Assembly: GCA_013180625.2 (NCBI GenBank)
Contig: SNVD02002464.1
Location: forward strand, 62,001-126,000
Direction: 5' to 3'
Source: Boswellia sacra
Taxonomy: Eukaryota; Streptophyta; Magnoliopsida; Sapindales; Burseraceae
Length of the DNA: 64,000 nucleotides
Shown here: positions 35,115 through 46,195 of the stretch, piece after piece
Layout of the letters: each line of letters opens with the position of its first letter
Numbering within the stretch: the stretch's first letter is position 1
Notes under the pieces: model-generated
What the model was told of the DNA's origin: nothing
What the model saw: only the letters and a program-made list of their open reading frames with translations
The model's database searches: none
Position numbers and translations under genes: made by a program

Positions 35115-36344
35115 TCAGACGCGTTTCTCTTCTTGTAGTGGTGCAAGGCCCATTTCTATTATAACTGGCAAAGGATCTTTGTCACCCAAAAACACATGCC
35201 TCAAATAATCTGTAAGTAGCTTAAGCTCCAAGGTATTGGCTTTCATCACAGAAGGAAGAAGTTTCTCATTAGATAAAGGCAATTCAATGTACGAAACATC
35301 ATACCTGTTTGTGATTATAGCTATAGTCTCATCTAAGCATGCCATAGCTTCCTCCATTTCTTTAGACACTTGTATCAACCTTCTTGGTTCTTTGGAATTT
35401 TCTGTCCCTATGTGCTCACTAATAGCCATTTCCAATCCATCCTTGCGAGTTAACTCAAAACATTGTTGTGGCAAAGAATCAATAATGTCAACTGCAAAAA
35501 CAGAATGCAAGTCACTAAGGTACCTCATTGCCTTGAAAATATTGAAACGGATCACTTTGCCATCAAACTCCATGGTGAAAGTGCCATCATGAACATCAAT
35601 CTTGGTTCTAGCAGTTTTCAAGGATGGTCTCCCTAAAAGAATCGGTGTTGGATTAGGAGATGTCTCATCCTCTATTTTAAGGACATGGAAGTCTGCTGGG
35701 AAAACCAATTGATTCACATGCACAAGCACATCTTCCACAACTCTTTTGGGATATGCATTAAAATGATCAGCAAGTTGAATGGTAATACCAGTTTTCGCAA
35801 AAGTTCCAAGATTTAAAGAAGCATAAATAGAATATGGCATGACATTAATAGATGCTCCTAAATCTAACATAGCTCTTTCAAACTTTGTATTACCAATTGT
35901 GCATGGAATGGTGAACGTACCTGGATCTTTGCATTTCGGAGGAATTTTTCTTTGCAATACAGCTGAAACATTTTCCCCCACACTTACTTTCTCATTACCT
36001 TTTAAATTTCTCTTGTTGGTGCATAACTCCTTGAGACGTTTTGTATAACGAGGTACTTGCTCGATAGAATCCAGAAGTGGTATATTTACCTCGATTTTGC
36101 AAAAAGTTTCCAGGATTTTCTGTTCTTGTTCCTCCTTCTTCGATTTTGCAAATCTACTAGGAAAAAGTGGAGGAGTAACATATGAAGGAATGGGAGTTAT
36201 AGGATTTACCTGAGAAGTCAATGTTTTGTTCATGGTGGATGTGGTGTCATCTCCTTCATCAGTTTGTGATTTTCCCGGTAAGACATCTAATTGCTCTCCA
36301 CTTTGCAAAGTTATCGCACTAGCAGTCTCGCTTGGATTGATCAC
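35115..36344 (-). pseudogene. gypsy aspartic protease region (Athila/Tat type)
   Basis: A 409-codon open frame on the minus strand: PPLFPSRFAKSKKEEQEQKI, CKIEVNIPLLDSIEQVPRY, VGENVSAVLQRKIPPKCKDP, then the retropepsin fold FERAMLDLGASINVMPYSIY with Asp-Leu-Gly as the active-site triplet, PTPILLGRPSLKTARTKIDV and DGTFTMEFDGKVIRFNIF. It ends with LELKLLTDYLRHVFLGD, the bridge to RT. The frame is open but the polyprotein it belongs to is not: gag is in another frame and RT is deleted. Protease is normally released from Gag-Pol. Confidence 0.88.
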
Positions 36345-36975
36345 CGTTTGAGAAGATAATTTTTGAGTCTTGGCCCTCGAATTTGCTCATGCTAGTAGCC
36401 AATTGTCCCATTTGATTTGCGAGATTTTGGATACGTGCCCCAGTTTCCTGCTGGAATTGCATTGTGTTAGTGGCAAGTGCATTAACAATATCCTGGAGAG
36501 ACATACTTGAGTTTTGTGAAGCTAGTTGTGGTGCTGGATGTGGCATTGGTGATGGTTGCATTTGAAATGGTTGCTGCACTCTAGGTTGATTGAAACCTTG
36601 TGGCCGATTTGGTATGGCATTTGAGGCAATTGGTTGATGATTCCAGTAACTGAAATTAAGGTGATCTTCCCATCCGGCGTTGTAAGTGTTAGAGAAGGGA
36701 TCATACCATTGCCTTGTTTGTCCTGGAAATCCACCCATGGCATTGGCTTGTTCCATATCTCCTTCTTGTAAAGTTGGATACATGTCGATTGGATGCTCCA
36801 TGGTAGAATATACCTCACATGCATAAGATTTCTGCATATGTCCTACAGCCATGTTTTCCACAAGAAAGGTTAGTTCCAAAAGTTGTTGTTCAATGTTCGG
36901 AGTGCTTACCTCATTTACTCTCCATGGTAGTTGTGGCTCAAATCCGATGCTGAATTGTTGGAAGTTTACTGCCAT
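36319..36975 (-). pseudogene. gypsy Gag C-terminal part
   Basis: From ATG 36973-36975 (MAVNFQQFSIGFEP) it continues VNEVSTPNIEQQLLELTF, a CCHC-like region in which Cys/His are largely lost (VYSTMEHPIDMYPT), GGFPGQTRQWYDPFSNTYN, NHQPIASNAIPNRPQG, and a Gln-rich segment ending ATSMSKFEGQDS. The large N-terminal capsid domain is missing: only about 90 bp separate this from the PBS. It overlaps the protease frame by 26 bp in another frame. Confidence 0.8.
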
Positions 36976-37066
36976 GTCGCCTAAACATAAACAATCATAA
37001 AAGAAAAACAAAAAAAAAACACGAATCAACAATGAAAATAAAATAACAAATCGATTATGAAATCAA
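36976..37066 (-). other. gypsy leader between PBS and gag remnant
   Basis: A-rich leader, also present in the collapsed unit at 29197-29277. Confidence 0.6.
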
Positions 37067-37084
37067 TCCCCGGCAGCGGCGCCA
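37067..37084 (-). promoter_or_regulatory. Primer binding site, Asp-tRNA type
   Basis: On the minus strand TGGCGCCGCTGCCGGGGA, six bases inside the LTR. It differs by one base from the Athila-type consensus TGGCGCCGTTGCCGGGGA. Confidence 0.85.
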
Positions 37085-37090
37085 AAAACT

Positions 37091-38508
37091 TGAGGCGTTC
37101 GAAACTAGCAAGTATACTAGTCGCACAAGTAATAAAGTGATAAGTAAGATATCGTTCCCACGAGGATTGATTCTAATTGAATTTGTTATTTCCAGCAACA
37201 ATTAACTAAATGGGGGGTTTTGTTGGTTGATTAACTAGATGAAAAATTGAATACGATGGTAATTAATGAATAACACAATGCAAACTTAATTGAAATGGGA
37301 ATTAATCAATGATAGAAATCTGGTTAAGGGATCATTCTCCACCACAAGATATGGATTTGCGAATTAATTGTAGAATTATCATCCAATTACACCATTGAAA
37401 TTATCAACCGTAGATAACAACAAGCTCTGTTATCCCAATCTTTCCTTACTTTGTTGTTAAATAAAACAGGCTCTTTATTTAATCTCTATCCATTAAACAA
37501 CCTAGAACAAGCTCTCTAAATTTAATTCAATGGATGCATTACGATAAGAAAGATAGGTTGATCTAAGCAATAAACACACAAGCTCGGATTATTTAACTTA
37601 GGTTGTATTCTCCAATTGCAATCTCTGATCACAATTTTGCTACTAAGGATTAGAAATTCAAGACAATTACGGATCAAGATTTCTAGTCTAGCAATAGACA
37701 ACAACCAGATTATATTCAGTTGGCCATTCCAAATACAATCAGCAAGCAATCATAAGCATTAGATATGGGAAAATACAAGCAACTTCAATTAGAGAATTGG
37801 ATAACAATTCTTGCACAATCAACTCACAAAAACCATATCAAGGGCTTTGAAATCACCCTCAACCAATTCAGATTTAGTTACACATATTCAGATAGAATAC
37901 AAATACAATACAATATGGAGACATTCCAGAAAATGAGAGGGAAAGGAAAACTTAGCAAATTTGATGAAATCTATTAGGATTTGTAGTTCTTCCTCTTTCC
38001 AAGCCTTCAATCTCCTTCAAGAACTCCAAGAGATAAGAGAAATCCAAAGATGCAGCCTCCTCCACGTTCTCCCCTCTTCAAGTTATGAAAATAAAACCCT
38101 AAAATGTGTTTATATACTCTGCTACAGTAACCTGCTACAGTGTCCCGTATTATACATGCTACAGTGATTTGTGGAATTACATTTCTACACTTCTCACACT
38201 GTTTTGATTATAACTTTCGGTACACTGAATGGATTTATGAACCGTAAATTTCTCTAGAAAATAGACTTCGAGAGCTTTCCAACGGTATATAACATGCTAT
38301 CCGGTTCATTGTATATCAATACAATTATATCCGAGAAAATGATTGACTAGCAGAGGTGAAAATGAAGGGTTTTACTTCACTTTGGTGCAAGTTCCTCCAA
38401 AACTCCTACAAGCATCAAAACCACACAAAAACATAAAAATACCAAGGATTATAGCAAAGAAACATAGATGAATTGATATGAAAATGATACATAAATAAAC
38501 CCCTATCG
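37091..38508 (-). repeat. Full LTR copy c (1418 bp), 5' LTR of gypsy element
   Basis: It begins TGAGGCGTTCG (one change from TGATGCG) and ends CCCCTATCG, where CA would be expected; the last base is changed. It is very similar to LTR b along its length. Confidence 0.9.
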
Positions 38509-38513
38509 AAAGC

Positions 38514-39189
38514 CATCATTGAGAGTAACCTTAGGGGTATCTGGGAAATATGTTGAGGTCACCCACTCATATGAAAAGGGCTACCTCTATATTGTGTGAA
38601 AGCTATTGTATTAATCTAGAGAAATTCACATTGAAATCAATTTTTGTGTGTGTAAGAAGCATGCTTAAGTTGATCACTCAATTGAGTTAAGAAGAAAAAT
38701 ATCTTTCATGTGAAAATTAAAACAGCTCTGAAATATGCTTTCTTAGAATAATTCATATGATAATTCAGATATTACTATTATGTTATTGTTAACTGTGTTC
38801 TGTTATGTTTTTCATAACAATGTCTTTTGTGCTTACCCAAAATTTAAGTTTCTTATGTGTCCATTTGTCAAAATGCCATGTCAGCATTATTGAATTAAGG
38901 GAGAGAAGTTTCAGTGGCGAGAATCCGAATTCTATTAGAATTTCTTAATTCAAATTAGAATTAAATTTGAATTGTTGTCCATTAATGACAGTTATTAAAC
39001 GTTTTTGGAAATAGATTTAACATTAAATTTTGCTAAAAAAATGGTTTTTAAATTTTGGCCGAGTATATAACAAAACTTGTTAAGGCATTCCCTGTTTATC
39101 CATACTCCAACTACAGTTTGTTCCCTGTCCCGTGGCTTGCTTCTCTCTTCCTGTTCTGAAACTTTTCTATAGACCAGTAACCCTAACCA
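38514..39189 (+). other. SIRE spacer before env-like ORF, possible internal promoter
   Basis: AT-rich sequence continuing the SIRE element after the gypsy insertion. A TATA box (TATATAA) lies at 39064-39070, 120 bp before the ATG, preceded by AT-rich DNA and followed by pyrimidine-rich sequence. Confidence 0.45.
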
Positions 39190-40940
39190 TGGCGACCTCC
39201 TATGATTCGATAAAGACAGCCAGTTCTTCATCTTCTCCTAGCGGCTCCAGTTACAACAAGAGTGACTGCATTCAATCATCTCCGACGCAACAAGCACATG
39301 CTGAGATTGCAACTGATCTAACCATAAGCGAGGACGAGTTAGCTCTAGTGAAGAGGATGAAAGACAAAGTCAAGCCAAAGTACAACAAATTCCTTACGGC
39401 AGCCATCGAACAAAAGTTTGTGAAGTTCACTTCAAAACGGAATCTGCGGACGGAAAGACTGGTGAAACTATCAGATTTCGACTCCTATGGCTTGAGTGAG
39501 ATGATTGAGTCTATTTACTGGACTCCTACGGTAACAAACTTTCTACCCCTTGTGAAGGCTTTAATTCAAGAATTTTATGCAAACATCTCATCTGCCATTG
39601 ATGATCCTAAAAGCTTTCTGTATCACAAAGTTTATTGTAGAGAAAAGTTTGTTAAGTTGTCTCCGAATGTTATAAACACTTTCCTAGACATTCCCATAGG
39701 CAGTTTACATGCATTAGATGAAGAATATAACATGGCTGAAGTAATAGAGGAATTGACTGGCAGAACAGACATTGTTTGGTAGCCGAAGGATGGTATAGAC
39801 CAGCAATACCTTAGGAAGAAATATCGAGTGTTGCATAAGATAGCTCAATTTAACTGGCTTCCTTCTTCCCATCAAAATCAGGTTCGGGAAGACAGAGTGA
39901 AACTTCTGTTTTATTTAGGCACCAATCGACCAATTAACTTTGGTTTGCTAGCCTATAAATCAATTGTACAGATTGGATCTTATCACTCTGATTATTATTT
40001 GCTTGTGTTTCCCTGTTTGATTCAAGGGATTCTTGCACAGAATAACATCCCAATGAGCTACAATGAACAAACTGAAATTCTGTCTAAATCTATTACAAAG
40101 GAATTTTTTCAAAGACTGCATGACAAATCTGACTTACCTGCACCTGAACCGAAACCCAAGAGAGTCAAGAAAAATCAATTGAACAATATTGAAGAACAAC
40201 TTGCACTGATCAACTCTACCTTGACAAAAATTGTGCAGGATTTGAAAGAAATTAAACTCAAGCAATCTGCTGTGGAAGCAAATTTTTCAGGACATCCTGG
40301 TACTACCACAGCACCACAACCCATGGAGCATCAGATTGTGGTTCCTGAGAAACCAACTGAGTCCATACCTGAGGCTGATGAACCACTGACTAAGGAACCT
40401 GAACAAATGCTTGCAGCAGGTCAAGCTGCACAATCTGCTATTAAGACAAACATAACAGCAGAATAAAAGCAGAAGGAAAAGACAATCAAGACTCTTATCA
40501 AGGGAACTAGAAGGAAGGGAAAGAAGACAGTTAAAGTGATGAAGAAACCATCTGACCAGAAGAAGAAGAAAATCCAATCATCAGCTCAAGTTTTAAGAGA
40601 TGAATCTGTGTTAGATGAACCAACACAAGCAGAATCCGGAATGAAACAGCCTTCATCACTTGCTGAGGAAGAACCTTATGATTTCCCTCTCCTTGAAGAA
40701 ACTGAAGCAGAATCTCATACCTCTCCACCACCAACTCAAACAACAAGTGTAGAACTTCGTGAGAAAGAAATTAGAAGAATTGTAGCTGAAGTTACCGCTA
40801 CTTCTTCTGAAAATACTGATGCACACCCAGCACCTGTTCCATCTGAATAGCCTACCCCCACTACTTAGCGCAGGTTTAAATCTGTTGCTCGCAAAACTAG
40901 AAAGTGCCCTGGCAGCTCCACTTCTCCACCAGTTTGCAAG
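39190..40940 (+). pseudogene. SIRE-type env-like (putative plant transposon protein) ORF, copy 1
   Basis: ATG 39190 starts a Ser-rich leader (MATSYDSIKTASSSSSPSG) followed by the conserved domain: ERLVKLSDFDSYGLSEMIES, LIQEFYANISSAIDDPKSF, HKVYCREKFVKLSPNVI, then after a TAG at 39780 KYRVLHKIAQFNWLPSSHQN, VREDRVKLLFYLGTNRPINF. A coiled-coil segment (NNIEEQLALINSTLTKIV) and a Pro/Glu/Lys-rich tail follow, with stops at 40464 and 40848, and SPRLS near 40960. No signal peptide or clear membrane segment is seen, so the envelope idea is not supported by this copy. Position after pol and before the 3' LTR is that of the SIRE extra ORF. Confidence 0.78.
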
Positions 40941-41330
40941 TCTCCCAGACTTAGTTAGTTTTGGTTACTTGTGATGAAATCAAAGGGGAGATCAGGGAGA
41001 GATATACTGTTGATTCTTTTTATACTGATGTTGCTAATCTTTTTGTTGTTTTTGTTATCTCTTTAACTATGTTATATGTTTATTTTTGTTTTTTGTTTGT
41101 TGCTTATTCCTCAAAGGTGTAAGAAAGAAGTGAGGGGGAGTAAGAACTCAATTTCTTATGCTATGTGCGTACATTTGACCTATTTTGATGTTATGTGTTT
41201 TTTTTTTTTTTTTGTGTTTCATTTTGATTGCGGGATAGACAAAGTTGTGACAGTGTTCTGTTATAATTTTTGTAACAGCTCACATATTATTTTTACTAGA
41301 AACAGTTTAGTGCTTTCATCACAAGTTGCC

Positions 41331-41344
41331 AAAAAGGGGGAGAT
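41331..41344 (+). promoter_or_regulatory. Polypurine tract of SIRE-type copy 1
   Basis: AAAAAGGGGGAGAT directly precedes the 3' LTR start TGTTAATG. Confidence 0.88.
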
Positions 41345-42591
41345 TGTTAATGTTGAGATGTGTCGAGATATGTCGAGCTGTGTCGAGTTGATTATGTCAA
41401 GATGTGTCAAGATATGTCGAGATGTGTCGAGTTGATTATGTCAAGCTTATTGGTGTCAAGTGTGTTTGTCAAGTTTTTGTCGAGTTTCGATTTCATCTAG
41501 TGTCGAGATTTTGTCGAGTTGCGATATCATCCGGTGTCGAGAGTTTGTCGAGTGTCGAGCTTTAGTCGAGTATTGTGATTGTGTCACATGTCGAGTCTGT
41601 TGTGTCAAACTTGTTGAGTGTCGAGTTTCAAGTGTCGAGTGTTGAGTAGTGTATGTCGAGCACTTGTACCGAGAAGTTGGTGACGAGATCTTTTTTGTGT
41701 CAACATACATGTGTCATGCACATGTTATATTTTGATCAACTTGTGATAAAACAAGAATGTTATTTTGATTATTATTTTACTATTTCTAGAATTATATTTT
41801 AGGAATGTTTTGATTTATAATAAATATCTCTTTAGATTATGATATAGTATCTTGTATTCTAATTAGAATAGGAAAAAAATATTTATTTATCCTAATTCCT
41901 TAGGAGTTTGATTATATCACTTCCTATTTTATTTCTCCTAATCCTAATATGATTTTGATTAGATCTTTTATAGGATTTCTAAGAGATTTCGTTCAGGCCT
42001 CTCACTATATATATATATATCATGTAATAACCAGGCAGAAAAACACGTTGAAGAGAGATTAACTGGTTAGCTGATTTGGTTGTGAGAGAGTCTTGATTTT
42101 GGCATTCCATGAATTGATAGAAGAGCTTCAACGCAATTTGGGATGTTTCTTTAATTTGATTCTTTGAGTCTTTGATTCATGTATGAGTGGTAGAAATCGT
42201 ACATGAGTTGTTGATTGAGTCTGTGTGAGTTAGTAGACACTTGGGATAACTTGCGGGTTAAGTGTTTATGTAATTCAACGTCAAACTTCGTGTGTTATTT
42301 ATAACTTAACAGTGTGCTGTTAAGTTATCTGCGACAGAGAGTGGACAGTGTCACTAGAGTTTATGATCTTTGTGAAGATTTTGTTTTACAAAGATTAGGT
42401 CAATGTGTGAGAGTGAGTCAGCACTGTAAAAGGTCCTAAAGATTGTACAAACAAGAACTTAGTGAATTGTAGCTCTATAACTGTCCGTGGATGTAAGTTG
42501 TATAACCAAACCACGTAAAAATCCTCTTGTACCAATTTACTTTACTGTTTACTGTTTTGTTTTATATAACTGCATATTTCCAGAACTCTCA
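41345..42591 (+). repeat. 3' LTR of SIRE-type copy 1 (1247 bp)
   Basis: Direct repeat of 22390-23606, ending CCAGAACTCTCA and followed by CTATG. It carries the same TGTCGAG array (41356-41665). It has an extra 40-bp segment near 42271-42310 (AATTCAACGTCAAACTTCG) that the other LTR lacks. Confidence 0.93.
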
Positions 42592-42596
42592 CTATG

Positions 42597-43011
42597 TAAT
42601 ATAAAATTAATATTTTACCTTTAAATTTATGTTATTAAAAGTTGAGTCAAAGCACAAAATACGAAATTGAGCTTTTTTTTAATATTTTAAACGTATGAGT
42701 AAAGATGAGTAAAAACATTTAATTAAATTTTAAGGGAACGTTGTAATTGAAAAATAATGGAGAAAATCATCCTTAAGAAGCCTATTGAAATCGAGAAAAG
42801 GAAAAGAGATATACTGTTTGGTTAAGAAGAAAATACGGAGAAGAGGGAAAGAGATAAAGTTGCCATAGAGTCAGAGAAAATCAAGAAAAGAAATCATTAA
42901 TTTTGTTTTTCTTTAACTAAGGGTAAATTAGTAATTCAGTAGTTGACAGATGGAAAATTCAAGTTGACTAACAGAATTCGTTGCTCATGGTATTTTGCTG
43001 TTTAATCTTCA
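42597..43011. other. AT-rich spacer
   Basis: No ORF or repeat recognised. It ends at the 9-bp duplication of the MULE. Confidence 0.5.
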
Positions 43012-43174
43012 AAAATTTATGGGATATCAAAAATTTACCCCCTAAGGTTAATCGAAAATACAAATTATCCTCTGTATTATTAAAATTACAAATTACCCCT
43101 GATTTTTGAATTCTGACGTTAAATTAAACGGAGTAGGGGTATTATTGAAAATAAAACTCGTGCGATAAAATTAA

Positions 43175-44271
43175 GGGATATTTAACAATTTACCCCCTGA
43201 GGTTAAACGAAAATACAAATTTTTCCCTCCCGAGGATAAAAATAATTAAAAAATTATGATGAAAACAATAATAATAATTAAAAATATTTAAAACTTTATT
43301 GAATAAATAATAAAAAGTAAATTTGAACCAAATTGAACCTACCCAAATTGGGCGGTGGCGAGTTCTAGTAGAGGAGAGAAAGGAGGAATTGGTGACGTAA
43401 CCAATTTCATCAATGAAGAGAAGGAAGCGACGATCGTGGGGATGGTAATTCGTGTCATATGTGTCGACCCATTTAATTGTTTGTGACAAGACATGAAAAG
43501 CAGATTCGATACAGTTATTAAATACGTCACCCACGTGTTGTAATCGTGTCATATTTAATTAACATAATTTACTTAATTGTTTAATCTAATTATGCATAGT
43601 ATATCATATTCTATATATTTATATCAATTAAAATTATTTTTAGAATATGAATAATTGTTAGTATACAAAAATTATTAAAATCATTACAATTTACTATTAT
43701 GTAAATTAATTTAGTTTATAATATAAAATTTTTAATTTTATAATACATATGTTGTAAGAAGATAAAAATTATATCATTAAATAAGCTTGCATGTTAATGA
43801 TTAATAAGATATATTTAACTATTCATGTCATTAAACTGGTTGGTGTGTTGAACAACTTCAACATGAATTCGACCCATTTATTAATCATGTGTCGTGTTCG
43901 TATCGTATTTGTATCATGTTTGGGTGTCATGATTCAAATTACCAGCCCTAGACAATGGCGGTGTGCGGGGAAGATCTGGTGAAGCACTAGGGAGAGGTTG
44001 TGGAGATTGCCGGTAGAGGAGAGACAGAGAAGGAGACGGAGAAAGAAAGAAAGAAAGAAAGGTAAGGGTGCTTAGGTGATTTTAGAAAAGTGAGTGAAGG
44101 TATTTGTATCTATATAAGGGCATTTTGGTTGAATAGCATATATTATCCTCTCTCATCTTTTTTCACTTAATTTAATGTCGAAATTCAAAAATAAGGAAAA
44201 ATTTGTAATTTCAAAATATGCAGGGAGAATTTGCCTTTTTGCTTAATCTCAGGGGATAAATTGTTAATATC
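43175..44271. repeat. Inner inverted-repeat pair of the same TIR family
   Basis: GGGATATTTAACAATTTACC at 43175 and its reversed partner ending 44271 (GATATTAACAATTTATCCCC) resemble the outer TIRs. No 9-bp duplication was found around them, so it is either an old nested MULE or an internal TIR duplication. Confidence 0.6.
43437..43950. mobile_element. hAT-like MITE inside the MULE (514 bp)
   Basis: The left end TGGGGATGGTAATTCG and the reversed right end TAGGGCTGGTAATTTG form terminal repeats, and the following GTCAT...GACCC/GACACCC text also pairs. The flanking 8-mers GACGATCG (43429-43436) and GACAATGG (43951-43958) agree at six of eight positions, as in an aged hAT duplication. No coding capacity. 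Confidence 0.6.
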
Positions 44272-44460
44272 AAATGACCGAACATGAAGTTATTTTGGTA
44301 AAATTGTGAAGTATTTTTTTCTCTCCTCCTTTTTAGTTTAATTTAACATCAAAATTCAAAAATCAAGAAATAATTTATAATTTTAAATATTACAGAAGAT
44401 AATTTATATTTTCGATTAACTTAACCTTGGAGGGTAAATTATTAATATCCCAAAATTTAT

Positions 44461-45577
44461 TCACAATTCTTAACGGCAGCCTGAGGCTGGGGTGTATGAG
44501 TTATTACAATGGGAAAAATTGGGAGCAAAGTAGATTTTAATCGGTAGCCCTTTGCAATGTAACCTTTTTTAATCTAAAGCCCAAGACACCTTTTCCTTCC
44601 CAAATATTTTCCAGTTTATTTGCAAGCGGTCTTCACCGTATCAGGTTCACAGAATTGGCTCGTTTGCTCAAATTTTATATAATTGCAATAATTGTTCTCT
44701 GTTTGGTTGCTAGGAAACTGTTGGAAACTCTTGATTGTCCTTTTTTTTTTTGGTTCTTTTGGGTTATGTTTTACAATTTGGCTGTACTGAGGTAATCTGA
44801 CATTTTAGTTTCTTCAATTTCTGGTTTGCTGGGTTTACTCATTTGTGATTTTGGTTGAAAGCGTTGTCGAGAATGCTTTAGCAACTGATTTCATTTGTTG
44901 CGCTTTAGTAATCTCGATTTGGTTGGAGGGAAAATGTGATAATTTTGGAACTAGACTTGGGAATCAAATCTTGCAATCTGGAGTTGTTGCAAGGATTCTA
45001 ATAGTGGGAAAATTGTTTGCTTTGTCATGGCTAAAAGGAGATTGTGAAACTTAAAAACATTGCGGTTATGGGCAAATACTGGCTTTTGGGAGCAGTGGGT
45101 TTAGGGAATTCAACTAGAAAGTATAGCATTTGAAATTCATAAACTAGAATCAGAATGACAGACACCCATTACGACCCTTTAAAACTTCCAAGAGGGATTG
45201 GGAAATTGGATGTTAAATATAATCTTAAGCAATTTGATAATTCTGATGTTGTCCATTACAAAGTGAAGATGGAATTATGCATACACCTCTCATCTGTCCA
45301 GTACTATCATCCTTAACTGAAATGACCTTTGTCTTTATATGGAGCACTTTGCGATAAATTTTGGGTTGCCAACTTGCCATTTCCGCTTATGTTTACCACA
45401 TTCTGTCGTGGTTGATGGATTGCGATTATTTGTTGCCATACATGATGCTTATGTTATATCTGGCTGTACTCTTATTGAACTCTTTTAGCTAATGAGTTTT
45501 GCTGTATATTGCCATTAACCAAGTCTATACTTCTTCTGAAATTTTAGAAAGGAATCAGTGGGATCTACAGAGCAAGC
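44461..45577 (+). other. APC13 upstream and 5' leader region
   Basis: No other gene is seen. An acceptor TTTTAG at 45543-45547 precedes the coding start by 30 bp, so the 5' UTR is split by an intron. The first noncoding exon probably lies around 44600-44740, but its ends cannot be fixed by eye. The promoter must lie very near the MULE border at 44460. Confidence 0.5.
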
Positions 45578-46195
45578 ATGTCAGAAATAAGCAAGGGTAT
45601 ACTTACAGATATTGTGGATGAGGAATGGATGAGAGACACTCTACCTGATGATGGTTACATTTTTCTCTGCCTCTTTAAATATTGGAATTTGCTGATCTAT
45701 GGTTTCTTCATAACTCATTTGTTCAAATCATTCTTTAATTATTAATGCAGATCTTCCATTGCCACCAGTACAGGTTGTTCGGTCTGATGATACTGAAGAC
45801 CCAAGTATGTCCGTTTGTAGCTCTTTCCATTAAACCAATGCACTTATTATCTGGATAATAGGATTTGGGAACTTTATTATTTTTGGTTTATCTGAATGTC
45901 CATCTTAAATTCCCACCTAAGCTAAGCTTGTAAATCTGTTTCATACAAGTGTAAGTCTAGATATGATATAATAAAAAAGAGCACTGTTTGCAATGCAGTA
46001 TTGGAGCGCAATACCAATTGTTCTCTTCATTTGTGATATCATGATTAATTTGTACAGATTTTATACTTATCCTCTACCTATGTTTTTTTATAAACATTAT
46101 GCCTAAGTAAACTATTTTTTGTCAATTTTTTAGACCAAGAGGCTCAACACGTAAATCAAGATACTTGGCATGATCTTGCAGCTGGCACTCAGTGA
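45578..46195 (+). CDS. APC13: Anaphase-promoting complex subunit 13 (APC13/BONSAI)
   Basis: Three coding exons, 45578-45653, 45751-45804 and 46134-46195, join to 63 codons plus stop. All introns are GT-AG. The protein begins [20 protein letters not shown], has the acidic and proline-rich centre [19 protein letters not shown] and ends [10 protein letters not shown]. This is the full length and sequence of plant APC13, a small subunit of the anaphase-promoting complex, the nuclear ubiquitin ligase that degrades cyclins and securin; it stabilises the TPR subunits. The start is the first ATG after the 5' acceptor, in the family's position. No disabling change is seen, unlike every other gene piece in the window. 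TEs lie 1.1 kb upstream and 1.0 kb downstream. In Arabidopsis BONSAI is known for silencing linked to a nearby LINE. Confidence 0.95.

Larger units (their letters stand above)
28706..38508 (-). mobile_element. Ty3/gypsy (Athila/Tat-like) element with three LTR copies and LOG cargo
   Basis: The whole block is flanked by a perfect 5-bp duplication AAAGC (28701-28705 and 38509-38513) inside the SIRE element. Plus-strand order is: truncated LTR (28706-29196), leader with PBS (29197-29294), full LTR (29295-30706), purine tract, noncoding, LOG copy, protease, gag, leader/PBS, full LTR (37091-38508). Domains read on the minus strand. Protease text is that of plant Athila/Tat-type elements and the PBS is the Asp-tRNA type. 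RT, RNase H and integrase are missing except for a stub at about 34960-35085. It is non-autonomous. Confidence 0.88.
22390..42591 (+). mobile_element. SIRE/Maximus-type copia retrotransposon with nested gypsy insertion
   Basis: LTRs 22390-23606 and 41345-42591 flank a plus-strand element with 5-bp target duplication CTATG (22385-22389 and 42592-42596). Order is PBS, gag, protease, integrase, RT, RNase H, env-like ORF, polypurine tract. The order IN before RT is copia, and a long extra ORF after pol is the mark of the SIRE lineage. A 9.8-kb gypsy element (28706-38508) interrupts the stretch between pol and the env-like ORF. Without it the element is about 10.4 kb, normal for SIRE. Many stops make it inactive. 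Confidence 0.93.
43021..44451. mobile_element. Mutator-like element (non-autonomous), 1431 bp
   Basis: It is flanked by a perfect 9-bp duplication AAAATTTAT (43012-43020 and 44452-44460). Terminal inverted repeats of over 110 bp start GGGATATCAAAAATTTACCC on the left and, reversed, GGGATATTAATAATTTACCC on the right, and stay alignable through TTTTTGAATT and GTTAAATTAAA. Long TIRs and a 9-bp duplication are the Mutator marks. There is no transposase. The inside holds purine-rich sequence (GAAAGAAAGAAAG, 44045-44059), a second pair of similar inverted repeats and a hAT MITE. It ends 1.1 kb before the APC13 start codon. Confidence 0.9.

Noticed and set aside
43190..43552. 120-codon minus-strand open frame in the MULE
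   Set aside because: Spans the inner TIR and the hAT end, so it is not a conserved coding unit.
44845..45054. Open frame of 69 codons before APC13
   Set aside because: No similarity; lies in the APC13 leader or its intron.
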